The notes under the pieces: generated by a model
Told to the model about the DNA's origin: nothing
Databases searched by the model: none
The model's input: only the letters and a program-made list of their open reading frames with translations
In this document: positions 32,927-40,741 of the stretch, one piece after another
How positions within the stretch are numbered: position 1 is the first letter of the stretch
How the letters are laid out: every line of letters starts with the position of its first letter
Source of the DNA: Oscillospiraceae bacterium
GTDB lineage: Bacteria; Bacillota; Clostridia; Oscillospirales; Oscillospiraceae
Assembly: GCA_020025295.1 (NCBI GenBank)
Contig: JAHHSJ010000003.1
Coordinates: forward strand, 1 to 64,000
Direction of reading: 5' to 3'
DNA: 64,000 nt
Program-made: the position numbers and the translations under genes

Positions 32927-34330
32927 TTACTTGTTGGACAGGTACTCGTCGATAGCGACAGCACCCTTCTTACCGGCACCCATAGCCAGGATAACGGTAG
33001 CTGCACCGGTAACGGCATCGCCGCCGGCGAACACGCCCTCGCGGGTGGTGGACACATCGTCCTCGCCCACGATCAGGCAGCCCTTCTTGGTGGTCTCCAG
33101 ACCGGGAGTGGTGGAACGGATCAGGGGGTTGGGAGAAGTGCCCAAGCTCATGATAACGGTGTCCACATCCAGCACGAAATTGGAACCCTCGATCTCCACA
33201 GGACGACGACGGCCGGAAGCATCAGGCTCACCCAGCTCCATGCGGACGCACTCCAGACCCACAACACGGCCGTGCTCGTCGCCGATGACACGGACGGGGT
33301 TGCACAGCAGCTTAAAGTCAATGCCCTCTTCCTCGGCGTGCTCCACTTCCTCAACACGGGCGGGCATCTCTTCCTTGGAACGGCGATAGACGATGTACAC
33401 ATTCTCAGCGCCCAGACGCTTTGCGCAGCGGCAGGCGTCCATGGCCACGTTACCACCGCCGACAACGGCGACAGCCTTGCTCTTCATCACGGGAGTATCA
33501 TACTCGGGGAGATAAGCCTTCATCAGATTGGTACGGGTCAGGTACTCGTTGGCGGAATACACGCCGGACAGACCCTCACCGGGAATGTTCATGAACATGG
33601 GCAGACCGGCACCGGAGCCCACAAAGACGGCCTGATAGCCCATCTCGAACAGCTCGTCGATGGACAGAACCTTGCCGATGACCATGTTGGTCATGATCTC
33701 GACGCCCAGAGCTTCCAGCTTCTCGACCTCGCTCTTCACGATGGCCTTGGGCAGACGGAACTCAGGAATACCATAGACCAGAACGCCGCCGGCCGTGTGG
33801 AATGCCTCGAAGATGGTGACCTGGTAGCCCTTCTTGGCCAGATCGCTGGCGCAGGTCAGGCCGGCAGGGCCGGAACCAACCACAGCAACCTTCTTGCCGT
33901 TGCTCTCGGGCTTGACGGGCTTCTCCACCACATTCTCACGGTACCAGTCAGCGACAAAGCGCTCCAGTCGGCCGATGCCGACAGGCTCGCCCTTGATGCC
34001 ACGGACGCACTTGCTTTCGCACTGGCTCTCCTGAGGGCAGACACGACCGCTGATGGCGGGCAGAGCGTTGGTGCCGTTGATAACCTCATAAGCAGCCTTG
34101 AAGTCGCCCTCGGCGACCTTGGCGATAAACTTAGGGATATGCACGCCGACGGGGCAGGCAGACACGCAGGGATGGTTCTTGCAGCCCAGGCAGCGGGTAG
34201 CCTCGGTCATAGCAGTTTCCTTGGAATAACCGGTGCAAACCTCGAGGAAGTTCTTATTACGAACATTGGGGTCCTGTGCAGGCATGGGAGCCTTCTTAGG
34301 ATCCATGTTGGGTTTTCTGATTTCAGCCAT
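32927..34330 (-). CDS. nfnB: NADPH-binding subunit of NfnAB-type transhydrogenase (GltD-like)
   Basis: A 467-residue flavoprotein of the GltD family. The N-terminal dicluster domain (about 30-130) has CLGCKNHPCVSACPVG and CPQESQCESKCVRG for two [4Fe-4S] clusters. Two nucleotide folds follow: VAVVGSGPAGLTCASDLAKK (about 147) for FAD and VAVVGGGNVAMDACRCAKR (about 288) for NADPH. It ends with VFAGGDAVTGAATVILAMG. Because nfnA lies 13 bases upstream in the same operon, it is most likely the NfnB subunit of the ferredoxin-NAD(H)-NADP(H) bifurcating complex rather than the small subunit of glutamate synthase. Confidence 0.9.
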   Translation of the reverse strand: MAEIRKPNMDPKKAPMPAQDPNVRNKNFLEVCTGYSKETAMTEATRCLGCKNHPCVSACPVGVHIPKFIAKVAEGDFKAAYEVINGTNALPAISGRVCPQESQCESKCVRGIKGEPVGIGRLERFVADWYRENVVEKPVKPESNGKKVAVVGSGPAGLTCASDLAKKGYQVTIFEAFHTAGGVLVYGIPEFRLPKAIVKSEVEKLEALGVEIMTNMVIGKVLSIDELFEMGYQAVFVGSGAGLPMFMNIPGEGLSGVYSANEYLTRTNLMKAYLPEYDTPVMKSKAVAVVGGGNVAMDACRCAKRLGAENVYIVYRRSKEEMPARVEEVEHAEEEGIDFKLLCNPVRVIGDEHGRVVGLECVRMELGEPDASGRRRPVEIEGSNFVLDVDTVIMSLGTSPNPLIRSTTPGLETTKKGCLIVGEDDVSTTREGVFAGGDAVTGAATVILAMGAGKKGAVAIDEYLSNK

Positions 34331-34343
34331 GTTAATCTCCTCC

Positions 34344-35195
34344 TTACTTGATCAGGTCATGAGCCATCTTGTCAAAGCGGCACATATGAGACATCTTTTC
34401 GCCTTCCTGCTCACGGTAAGTGGCATTCCGGTTCATCAGCTCAGTGAAATCGACCTGGTGTCCATCAAATTCGGGGCCGTCGACGCAAGCGAACTTGGTT
34501 TCGCCGCCAACGGTAACACGGCAGCCACCGCACATGCCGGTACCATCAATCATGATGGGGTTCAGGCTGACGATGGTCTTAACGCCAAAAGGCTTGGTGG
34601 TCTTGCAGACGAAGTTCATCATGGGCACGGGGCCAATGGCAATGACTTCATCATACTGAGTGCCCTTCTCCAGCAGCTCCTGCAGCTTGACGGTGACAAA
34701 GCCCTTCTCGCCGTAGCTGCCGTCATCGGTCATCATGTAGAAGTTGTCGCAAGCCTCATTGAATTCCTTTTCCAGAATGACAATGTCCTTGTTGCGGAAG
34801 CCCATAATGCCGTCCACAACAGCGCCGGCCTCATGCATGGCCTTTGCAACGGGATAGGCAATCGCACAGCCAACGCCGCCGCCGACAACAGCGACACGCT
34901 TCTTGCCTTCCACATCAGTGGGCTTGCCCAGAGGGCCGACGAAGTCCAGCAGATAATCGCCCTCGTTCATCTGTGCCAGAGCCTTGGTGGTCATGCCAAC
35001 CAGCTGGAAGATGATGGTGACGGTGCCTTTCTCACGGTCATAGCCTGCCACAGTCAGAGGCAAACGCTCACCATATTCATCGATGCGCAGAATAATGAAC
35101 TGGCCAGCCTTGACCTTCTTCGCCACAAAAGGAGCTTCGATCTCCATGCGAGTGACATTGGGATTGAGATCTTCTTTACGAACGATTTTATACAA
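34344..35195 (-). CDS. nfnA: NfnA-type ferredoxin-NAD(P) reductase subunit
   Basis: A 283-residue flavoprotein related to PyrK and ferredoxin-NADP reductase. An FAD domain (about 1-95) has GQFIILRIDEYGERLPLTVAG, an NAD domain VAVVGGGVGCAIAYPVAKAM (about 108), and a [2Fe-2S] site near the C-terminus in GTGMCGGCRVTVGG with a later FACVDGPEF cysteine. The start is probably TTG 35195: AGGAG lies eight bases before it and the product then begins MYKIVRKEDL, as in the family, whereas the upstream GTG at 35204 abuts the ribosome site. With NfnB it balances NADH, NADPH and reduced ferredoxin in a fermenter. Confidence 0.9.
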   Translation of the reverse strand: MYKIVRKEDLNPNVTRMEIEAPFVAKKVKAGQFIILRIDEYGERLPLTVAGYDREKGTVTIIFQLVGMTTKALAQMNEGDYLLDFVGPLGKPTDVEGKKRVAVVGGGVGCAIAYPVAKAMHEAGAVVDGIMGFRNKDIVILEKEFNEACDNFYMMTDDGSYGEKGFVTVKLQELLEKGTQYDEVIAIGPVPMMNFVCKTTKPFGVKTIVSLNPIMIDGTGMCGGCRVTVGGETKFACVDGPEFDGHQVDFTELMNRNATYREQEGEKMSHMCRFDKMAHDLIK

Positions 35196-35219
35196 GTGTA
35201 TCACTCCTATTTCTTACTC

Positions 35220-35235
35220 GCTGCCAATTGGCAGC
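35220..35235. promoter_or_regulatory. Perfect palindrome in the nfn leader
   Basis: GCTGCCAATTGGCAGC, 16 bases with no mismatch, between the probable nfnA -10 and its ribosome site. It does not match the Rex consensus (TTGTTAA-type arms). Confidence 0.55.
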
Positions 35236-35248
35236 AACCCATGTTGTA

Positions 35249-35278
35249 TCGTTAAAATCTTATCATAATCTGTGTCAA
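35249..35278 (-). promoter_or_regulatory. Probable nfnAB promoter
   Basis: Minus strand: TTGACA (35273-35278), 18 bases, TAACGA (35249-35254). The -10 is weak. Confidence 0.5.
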
Positions 35279-35472
35279 ATTGCAAGAAAAGAACCCATGG
35301 TTACCAAAAAATAGATTCATTCTGCCGGACATAAAACGCATCTTTTCCGCAGTAATTCCAGCAAACTGTTTTATTTAAGTTCCCACCTTTTGATTCCTGC
35401 TTTGCGTTCGCAGCCTCCCGTTTACGGATCATTTTTGCTTCTTTCTCACTCGATTCAACGCTGTTTTTCTGC

Positions 35473-35508
35473 AAAAAAGGACAGTGAACTCCCTTCGCCG
35501 TCCTTTTT
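35473..35508 (-). terminator. Terminator of the MATE exporter gene
   Basis: Minus strand: AAAAAGGAC opposite GTCCTTTTTT with a loop of about 17 bases, 20 bases after the stop codon. Confidence 0.65.
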
Positions 35509-35527
35509 CCTTTACATCTTAAACCAT

Positions 35528-36949
35528 TCAGCAGGCGTGTACCATCTCGCGGCTGAGCCACTTTTCCCGGAACAGCCGGATCAGGAACAGGACGCCCCGG
35601 AAGCAAAGCTCCCCACACATGGCAACCCAAACACCCATCAGACCGAATCTGGGGGCAAGAATGACCGACGCCGTGATGCGGACGCCCCACACACTCACCA
35701 GATTGGCCAGACTGGGCACCAGCGTATCACCGGCACCCCGGAGCGCTCCGGCACAGACGATGCTGGCAGCGTACAGCGGCTCGGCAAAGGCTTCCACCCG
35801 CAGGCACCGGGCTCCCAGTTCCTGCACTGCCGGGTCCGGTGTCAGCATGGCAAATACCTGCGGAGCAAGGACAAACATCAGAACTGCGCCGAAGGACATC
35901 ATCATCATACCCAGCAGCACCGAAAGCCGTGCAAACTTTCGGGCGAGGTCCTTCCGCCCGGCACCGAGGCTCTGTCCCACCAGCGTGGTAGCAGCAGAGG
36001 CAATGCCGTAGCCCGGCATATAACAAAGGCTTTCCGCCGTAACGCCCAGCGAGTTGGCTGCAATGGACACGGTGCCCAGAGGAGCGATGATCTTGGTGGT
36101 GGTAATCTGAGCGCTGCACAGCACCACATGCTCCAGTCCCAGAGGCAGACCGATCTGGACCGCCGTCCGCAGGCAATTCCGTTCCAGTTTCCAACTGCCG
36201 CCCAGACTCAGCTTCAGCGAGGGGGAACGGAAGCAGAGCACATAGAACATACAGATCGCCGTCACCAGCTCCGCAAGGGCAGTTCCCACAGCTGCTCCGG
36301 TGACGCCCCATCCAACTCCGTATACTGTCGTAGTCCAGCCACCCAGCGTGATTTCCCTTGTCGGGAATATAAACACAAAGTTGAATACCACATCCCAAAG
36401 GCACATCAGCGCATTCAGGAAGCTGGGCGTCCGCATATCACCGCTGCACTGGAGAATCGATCCACAGGTATGCCGGGTCAGAACTGCCGGAAGGGCCAGC
36501 CCGAACACCATGAAGTAGCCTGTGGCATCTCCCCGGATTTCCTCTGCTCCTCCCAGCCAGGTGGGGAGCGGACCGCTGATGGACACGCTGATTGTCAGCA
36601 GCAGCAAGCCACAGACTGCACCTAAAAGCAGGCACTGCCGCAGCACATTGCGGGCCCGATCCTCCAGACCTGCACCAATCATATGGGCGATCTGCACCGC
36701 AAATCCGGTGCCAAAGGCAGTACACAATCCGCTGAGCAGCCAAGTGGAACTCGCCACCAGACCGATAGAAGCCGAGGCGTTCGCTCCCAACGAGCCTACC
36801 ATGGCGGCGTCGATATACTGCATGACAATGGAGCTGATCTCCGCCAAAATTGCAGGAATTGCCAAGCGTATAACCTGACTCATCTGTCTGGAAAATGAGA
36901 GATTGTCCAAATTATGCAGATAATCCAATTCATTTCTCCGTCCACTCAT
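35528..36949 (-). CDS. MATE-family multidrug efflux transporter
   Basis: A 473-residue membrane protein with twelve predicted helices in two homologous MatE domains (about 28-190 and 250-420). The N-terminal half starts VIRLAIPAILAEISSIVMQYIDAAMVGSLG, whose YIDAAMVG is a conserved MATE feature; the second half has LGTVSIAANSLGVTAESLCYMPGYG and LVGQSLGAGRKD. It should expel cationic drugs in exchange for sodium or protons. It is a single-gene unit. Its leader has a strong promoter and a 12-base inverted repeat that could be an operator. Confidence 0.92.
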   Translation of the reverse strand: MSGRRNELDYLHNLDNLSFSRQMSQVIRLAIPAILAEISSIVMQYIDAAMVGSLGANASASIGLVASSTWLLSGLCTAFGTGFAVQIAHMIGAGLEDRARNVLRQCLLLGAVCGLLLLTISVSISGPLPTWLGGAEEIRGDATGYFMVFGLALPAVLTRHTCGSILQCSGDMRTPSFLNALMCLWDVVFNFVFIFPTREITLGGWTTTVYGVGWGVTGAAVGTALAELVTAICMFYVLCFRSPSLKLSLGGSWKLERNCLRTAVQIGLPLGLEHVVLCSAQITTTKIIAPLGTVSIAANSLGVTAESLCYMPGYGIASAATTLVGQSLGAGRKDLARKFARLSVLLGMMMMSFGAVLMFVLAPQVFAMLTPDPAVQELGARCLRVEAFAEPLYAASIVCAGALRGAGDTLVPSLANLVSVWGVRITASVILAPRFGLMGVWVAMCGELCFRGVLFLIRLFREKWLSREMVHAC

Positions 36950-36980
36950 GGCAATTTCCTCTTTCTAAGCATAAAATTAC

Positions 36981-37010
36981 GGGAAATTCGAAACTCACTT
37001 CGAATTTCCC
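36981..37010. promoter_or_regulatory. Large inverted repeat in the MATE gene leader
   Basis: GGGAAATTCGAA and TTCGAATTTCCC, perfect 12-base arms with a six-base loop, beginning 12 bases downstream of the -10. It could be a repressor operator or an RNA hairpin. Confidence 0.75.
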
Positions 37011-37022
37011 TAATACCGATAA

Positions 37023-37051
37023 AATATACCTTAATTTTCCATAAAAATCAA
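37023..37051 (-). promoter_or_regulatory. Promoter of the MATE exporter gene
   Basis: Minus strand: TTGATT (37046-37051), 17 bases, TATATT (37023-37028). Confidence 0.75.
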
Positions 37052-37082
37052 CCGTTTCGAAGTATTTTATGGAATTTTTTTG

Positions 37083-37114
37083 AAAAAACCGCTCCGTCCA
37101 AGCAGACGGAGCGG
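37083..37114 (-). terminator. Terminator of the mtnA-like gene
   Basis: Minus strand: CCGCTCCGTC and GACGGAGCGG with a six-base loop, followed by TTTTTT, 11 bases after the stop codon. Confidence 0.9.
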
Positions 37115-37124
37115 CAAAACTGAT

Positions 37125-38165
37125 TTATCGGAAGAACCGGTGCAGGTCCGTGGGGGCGAAGATGCCCTTTTCAGTGACAACACCGTCGCACAGCTTGGGC
37201 GGCGTCACATCGAAGGCCGGATAGTAGCCCTTGACACCCGGCAGAGTGGTTTTGGTTCCCATGGCTTCCAGCACCAACTCCGGATTCCGCTCCTCAATGA
37301 CCACGGAGGACAAATCCTCATGGGCCGAGTCAGGATTTCGGGTGGCATAGTATGGGATACCCCAATACTGAGCACAGAGCGCAATCTGGAAGGTTCCCAC
37401 CTTATTGATAATATGTCCGTCCATGGTAATGACATCGGCAGCAGAAGTGAAGAGGTCCACCTTCTTCTCCTTCATGGTATAGCCGGGCATATTATCGGTG
37501 ATGACCGTCACATCAAAATCCATGTCTTTCGCCACACTGGCAGTCAGACGGGCGCCCTGAAAATAAGGACGTGTTTCCGGACAGATCACCTTAATGTCAT
37601 AGTTGCGGTTGTGACACTCACGCAGGTAGCTGCCGATGATGTTCTCCGCAAAACACTGTGTCATGATGGTGGCCTTGCTGGGAGTCACATCTGCAAGGTA
37701 GGAACCAATCTTGGCGTGCTTTTCATAGGTATCGTAAATACGGCCGATGGCCACCTCCTGCAGCACATCCACCAAATCCAAACCCAGCTTGCCTTCCGCT
37801 ACCGCCTTCTGCGCCGCAGCAAGGCTGCCGGCGGTGATCTGCTCCATGCGGGCGGAGGTGGTGGGACGGGCATGAGAGAGGGTATCAGCCGCACCGCTCA
37901 AAAAGGCAAGCGCATCCTCGCCGGTCTGGTCACGCACCTCCCATGCAGCCAGCGCCATGCCCATGGCTGCCGCCACATAGGGGCCGCCGCTTTGGGTCAC
38001 CATGTCGCCAATGGCCTGCGCCACTTCCCCGTGGGTATGGCAGGTCACATACTCGATGCGCACCGGATAGATTCTCCGGTCCAGAATACGGACCACACCC
38101 TCCTCGTACCATGCTACATTCTCATATTTCAGCAAAAATGCCAATCCGTCGTCATTTCGTTTCAT
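37125..38165 (-). CDS. mtnA: MtnA-type sugar-1-phosphate isomerase
   Basis: A 346-residue member of the eIF2B/MtnA isomerase family, which opens aldose 1-phosphates such as 5-methylthioribose 1-phosphate to ketose 1-phosphates. Visible are the active-site cysteine region in ATIMTQCFAENIIG (about 172), the catalytic-Asp segment SAADVITMDGHIINKVGTFQIAL (about 243-266) and the standard ending YYPAFDVTPPKLCDGVVTEKG. The gene 19 bases upstream is a class II aldolase, so the product ketose 1-phosphate is probably cleaved rather than sent through the full methionine salvage pathway. ATG 38165 sits six bases from AGGAGG; ATG 38171 is too close. Confidence 0.85.
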   Translation of the reverse strand: MKRNDDGLAFLLKYENVAWYEEGVVRILDRRIYPVRIEYVTCHTHGEVAQAIGDMVTQSGGPYVAAAMGMALAAWEVRDQTGEDALAFLSGAADTLSHARPTTSARMEQITAGSLAAAQKAVAEGKLGLDLVDVLQEVAIGRIYDTYEKHAKIGSYLADVTPSKATIMTQCFAENIIGSYLRECHNRNYDIKVICPETRPYFQGARLTASVAKDMDFDVTVITDNMPGYTMKEKKVDLFTSAADVITMDGHIINKVGTFQIALCAQYWGIPYYATRNPDSAHEDLSSVVIEERNPELVLEAMGTKTTLPGVKGYYPAFDVTPPKLCDGVVTEKGIFAPTDLHRFFR

Positions 38166-38184
38166 CGTCATCCTCCTATGGTCC

Positions 38185-38826
38185 TCAGTCGATCACAACG
38201 CCGTAATGCTCCTTTACCGCATCGAACAAATCACCGGCAATCGGTTCAATCGAACCGTTGCTCATGGCAATGGAGCAGATTTTGGCGGCATTTTCCACAT
38301 AGCCGGCTCGCACAAAGGCTTTTTCCACACTGCCGCCCACTGCCAGCACACCGTGGCGAGCCAACAGACAGCCACCTCTCCCCTTCAGCACCTTACAGGC
38401 TTCCTCGCCCACTTCAGCGGTGCCGGGCATACCGAATTTCGCCAGAGGCACATCTCCGCCCAAAGCAGGAATCATCTCGGTGAGGATACAGGGAATAGAC
38501 TGGTTCCGCACCGCAAAGGAGCTGGCATAGGGGGAATGGGTATGAATGACCGAATTCACACCGGGCTTATGCTGATAGACCATGGTGTGCATGATCCACT
38601 CTGAAGAGGGCTTATGCGCACCTTCCAGCACCTTGCCTTCCAGATCAATCACCACCATATCCTCCGGACGGTAACTGCTGTAAGACAGCCCGGAGGGACT
38701 GATGACCACGATGCCCTGTTCCCGGTCATAGATACTGAGGTTGCCGCAAGTTCCCTCGAACAAGCCCTCTTTCCATGCCCGAACAGACCATTCACACACC
38801 TGCTGTTTCAGAACCAGAGTGTCCAT
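38185..38826 (-). CDS. Class II aldolase (fuculose-phosphate aldolase-like)
   Basis: A 213-residue zinc aldolase. The phosphate-binding segment GTCGNLSIYDRE (about 26-37), SPSGLSYSSYRPEDMVVID, the metal ligands in VIHTHSPYASSFA (about 93, HTH) and LLARHGVLAVGG (about 155) all match the L-fuculose-1-phosphate/5-methylthioribulose-1-phosphate aldolase group. It would split a ketose 1-phosphate to dihydroxyacetone phosphate and an aldehyde. The mtnA-like isomerase lies directly downstream, which favours a 5-deoxyribulose or methylthioribulose 1-phosphate substrate over fuculose phosphate. Confidence 0.88.
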   Translation of the reverse strand: MDTLVLKQQVCEWSVRAWKEGLFEGTCGNLSIYDREQGIVVISPSGLSYSSYRPEDMVVIDLEGKVLEGAHKPSSEWIMHTMVYQHKPGVNSVIHTHSPYASSFAVRNQSIPCILTEMIPALGGDVPLAKFGMPGTAEVGEEACKVLKGRGGCLLARHGVLAVGGSVEKAFVRAGYVENAAKICSIAMSNGSIEPIAGDLFDAVKEHYGVVID

Positions 38827-38870
38827 AGACTCCTCTCCTTTATCATGATATTGGTTTCATGATAACACGG

Positions 38871-39131
38871 TTATTTTCGATTTGCAAACACCTTTTCGAT
38901 TCCGATTTCCACATAAATGTTCCGGATATCGCTGCCCCGGAGGGCAACCACGGCATTACGAACACGGAAGGACAGAGGGTCTCCAAAGGGGGCTTTTCCC
39001 ACGCACTGCACCTCCGTCCCCGGGACAAGGCCCAGTCCCAACAGGTGCCGCCGCAGGGTTCCTTCCGCTTTTACGCTTCTGACCACGCCCTGCTCCCCCA
39101 CCGTCATTTCACTCATTGGCTTTACCTGCAT
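38871..39131 (-). CDS. FeoA-domain protein
   Basis: An 86-residue SH3-like FeoA protein: LRRHLLGLGLVPGTEVQCVGKAPFGDPLSFRVRN is the family core. FeoA normally assists the iron transporter FeoB, but no feoB is adjacent; it lies between dpaB (34 bases upstream) and the aldolase gene (44 bases downstream), all on the minus strand. It may serve an unlinked FeoB or act as a small regulator. GGAGGAG precedes the ATG at 39131. Confidence 0.85.
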   Translation of the reverse strand: MQVKPMSEMTVGEQGVVRSVKAEGTLRRHLLGLGLVPGTEVQCVGKAPFGDPLSFRVRNAVVALRGSDIRNIYVEIGIEKVFANRK

Positions 39132-39165
39132 CGCCAGCTCCTCCCTTCGACAGAAATTCTCTCTT

Positions 39166-39759
39166 TCAGCACTTCAATGGGGCCATGACCATCGGCTGAA
39201 GCTGTTTGCCCTCCAGTGCCATCCGGATGGCATCCGGCACAAGGGTCATATCCGACACCAGAGAGGCCGGCTTCTTCCACGGGTCATCCTGACGGAAGGG
39301 CACAAAATAAATGTGCTTGCGTGTTGACAGGGCGCCGATATTGGCCAGAGACGCAGTGAGGCCGTCGTTTGTAGAAGGGGCGATCACCAACGGTCTCCCG
39401 TTTCGCAAATGCGCCTTCGCCGCCATGGTGACGCTGGAGTCGGTCATGCCGGCTGCCAGCTTCGCCAGCGTATTTCCGGTACACGGGGCAATGACCAGCA
39501 CATCCAACAGCTTCTGCGGTCCGATGGGTTCCGCTTCCCGGATGGTGAGGATGGGGCGGCGTCCGGTCAGCTGCTCCGCACGAGTCAAAAAGGTCGAGGC
39601 ATTGCCGAACCGGGTATCGGTCACGGCCGCACGCTCGGAAAAAATCGGCTGGACATAAGAATAGTTCTGACAGACCTGCTCCAATGCGGAAAAGGCCGCA
39701 CTGAAGGTACAGTAGGAGCCGCAAAAGGCAAATCCCACTCGAATTGGAAGTTCACTCAT
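39166..39759 (-). CDS. dpaB: Dipicolinate synthase subunit B
   Basis: A 197-residue flavoprotein-fold subunit (SpoVFB) of dipicolinate synthase, made in the mother cell of sporulating cells. VGFAFCGSYCTFSAAF opens it (residues 8-23), and LLDVLVIAPCTGNTLAKLAAGMTDSSVTMAAKAHLRN and PLVIAPSTNDGL are typical. With DpaA it makes dipicolinic acid for the spore core. Its start overlaps the dpaA stop by four bases. Confidence 0.95.
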   Translation of the reverse strand: MSELPIRVGFAFCGSYCTFSAAFSALEQVCQNYSYVQPIFSERAAVTDTRFGNASTFLTRAEQLTGRRPILTIREAEPIGPQKLLDVLVIAPCTGNTLAKLAAGMTDSSVTMAAKAHLRNGRPLVIAPSTNDGLTASLANIGALSTRKHIYFVPFRQDDPWKKPASLVSDMTLVPDAIRMALEGKQLQPMVMAPLKC

Positions 39760-40628
39760 ACTTCCACCTCCTGCAAAATATGGGTTATAGTTTCATGTAA
39801 GATATGACCGGCGGTCACCGGCGCCACCTTGCCCGGAAGTCCACGGGCCCAAATGACCTTGATGCCCAACTCTGCGGCAGCCTTCAAATCCGTTCCGCCG
39901 CTGCCTCCGGCCAAATCAATTACCAGACTCTCCGGCTTCAGTGACGCCAGCGCAGCCCGGTCCAAAAGACGAACCGGCACGGTATTGAAAATCAGCGGAT
40001 ACTGCCCCACCGTTGAGCCGATGTCTTTGGTACGGATGCTGCGGCAGCCGAAGGCTTCTATCCACGCCAAATCGCTGTTTCTGCGTGCGGAGACAGTGAC
40101 TTCCACGCCCATGCCCTGCAAACGATGGGCCAGCACCTTGCCGATTCTGCCGTATCCAATCACCAGAGCCTTGGTACCACACAGGGTACACCCCAGCTCC
40201 TCCATGGCAATCTGGATGGCCCCCTCTGCCGTGGGCACAGCATTCTTCACCGCAAATTCCTCACGAAGAAGATAATCTTCCACCCGGATATCCCGTTTTT
40301 GTGCCTGTTCCCGCAGCGGCTCCGACAACTTTCCGCCACAGAGCAGCTGACCGGGCTTCATCCGCTCCACTATCTGTGCCAGTGTAATCCTGCGCTGGGA
40401 AAGCGGGGCATTCAGCATACCGTCCGCTTTCTCTGCCGGAAGGGGTAAAATCACGCAATCCGCCGTTTCGATTCCCTTCCAGCTGTCCCGGTCGGTGAGC
40501 TGGTCCGGCTCCGGACGCAGTTCCATTCCCAGCACCTGAACCCGGTGACCCTCCTGTTGCAGCAGCTGTGCCAACTTCACCTGCCGCAGATCACCGCCCA
40601 GCACCCAAATATCATACGATCGTTTCAC
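39756..40628 (-). CDS. dpaA: Dipicolinate synthase subunit A
   Basis: A 290-residue NAD(P)-dependent subunit (SpoVFA) of dipicolinate synthase. An N-terminal domain opens DIWVLGGDLRQVKLAQLL; the Rossmann part has CTLCGTKALVIGYGRIGKVLAHRLQGMG (about 147-174) and ends with VDLAGGSGGTDLKAAAELGIKVIWARGLPGKVAPVTAG-type sequence (about 237-275). It begins with GTG at 40628, after an AGGACGG site. A terminator at 40688-40720 separates it from the gene upstream, so its promoter must lie within the 60 bases before it, probably a sporulation-sigma promoter. Confidence 0.95.
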   Translation of the reverse strand: MKRSYDIWVLGGDLRQVKLAQLLQQEGHRVQVLGMELRPEPDQLTDRDSWKGIETADCVILPLPAEKADGMLNAPLSQRRITLAQIVERMKPGQLLCGGKLSEPLREQAQKRDIRVEDYLLREEFAVKNAVPTAEGAIQIAMEELGCTLCGTKALVIGYGRIGKVLAHRLQGMGVEVTVSARRNSDLAWIEAFGCRSIRTKDIGSTVGQYPLIFNTVPVRLLDRAALASLKPESLVIDLAGGSGGTDLKAAAELGIKVIWARGLPGKVAPVTAGHILHETITHILQEVEV

Positions 40629-40687
40629 TCATTCACACCGTCCTTTTCATGTCGGCTATGTCATACTATGCACCTATGACACAAATG

Positions 40688-40720
40688 ACAAAGGGACGAA
40701 GCGGCGTCCGCTTCGTCCCT
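40688..40720 (-). terminator. Terminator of the zinc-ribbon membrane gene
   Basis: Minus strand: AGGGACGAAGCGG and CCGCTTCGTCCCT around ACG, with a short TTTGTC tail. The stem is very strong, the T run poor. Confidence 0.65.
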
Positions 40721-40741
40721 GAAAGAACCGTGTTTTCTGTT

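Noticed and set aside
32912..34351. A 479-codon plus-strand open frame opposite nfnB
   Set aside because: Mirror of a strongly biased coding sequence; nfnB has all its cluster and nucleotide motifs on the minus strand.
40658..40681. TGTCATA...TATGACA repeat before dpaA as a sporulation promoter
   Set aside because: CATA elements are present but spacing and -35 do not fit the sigma-K consensus, so I did not call it.
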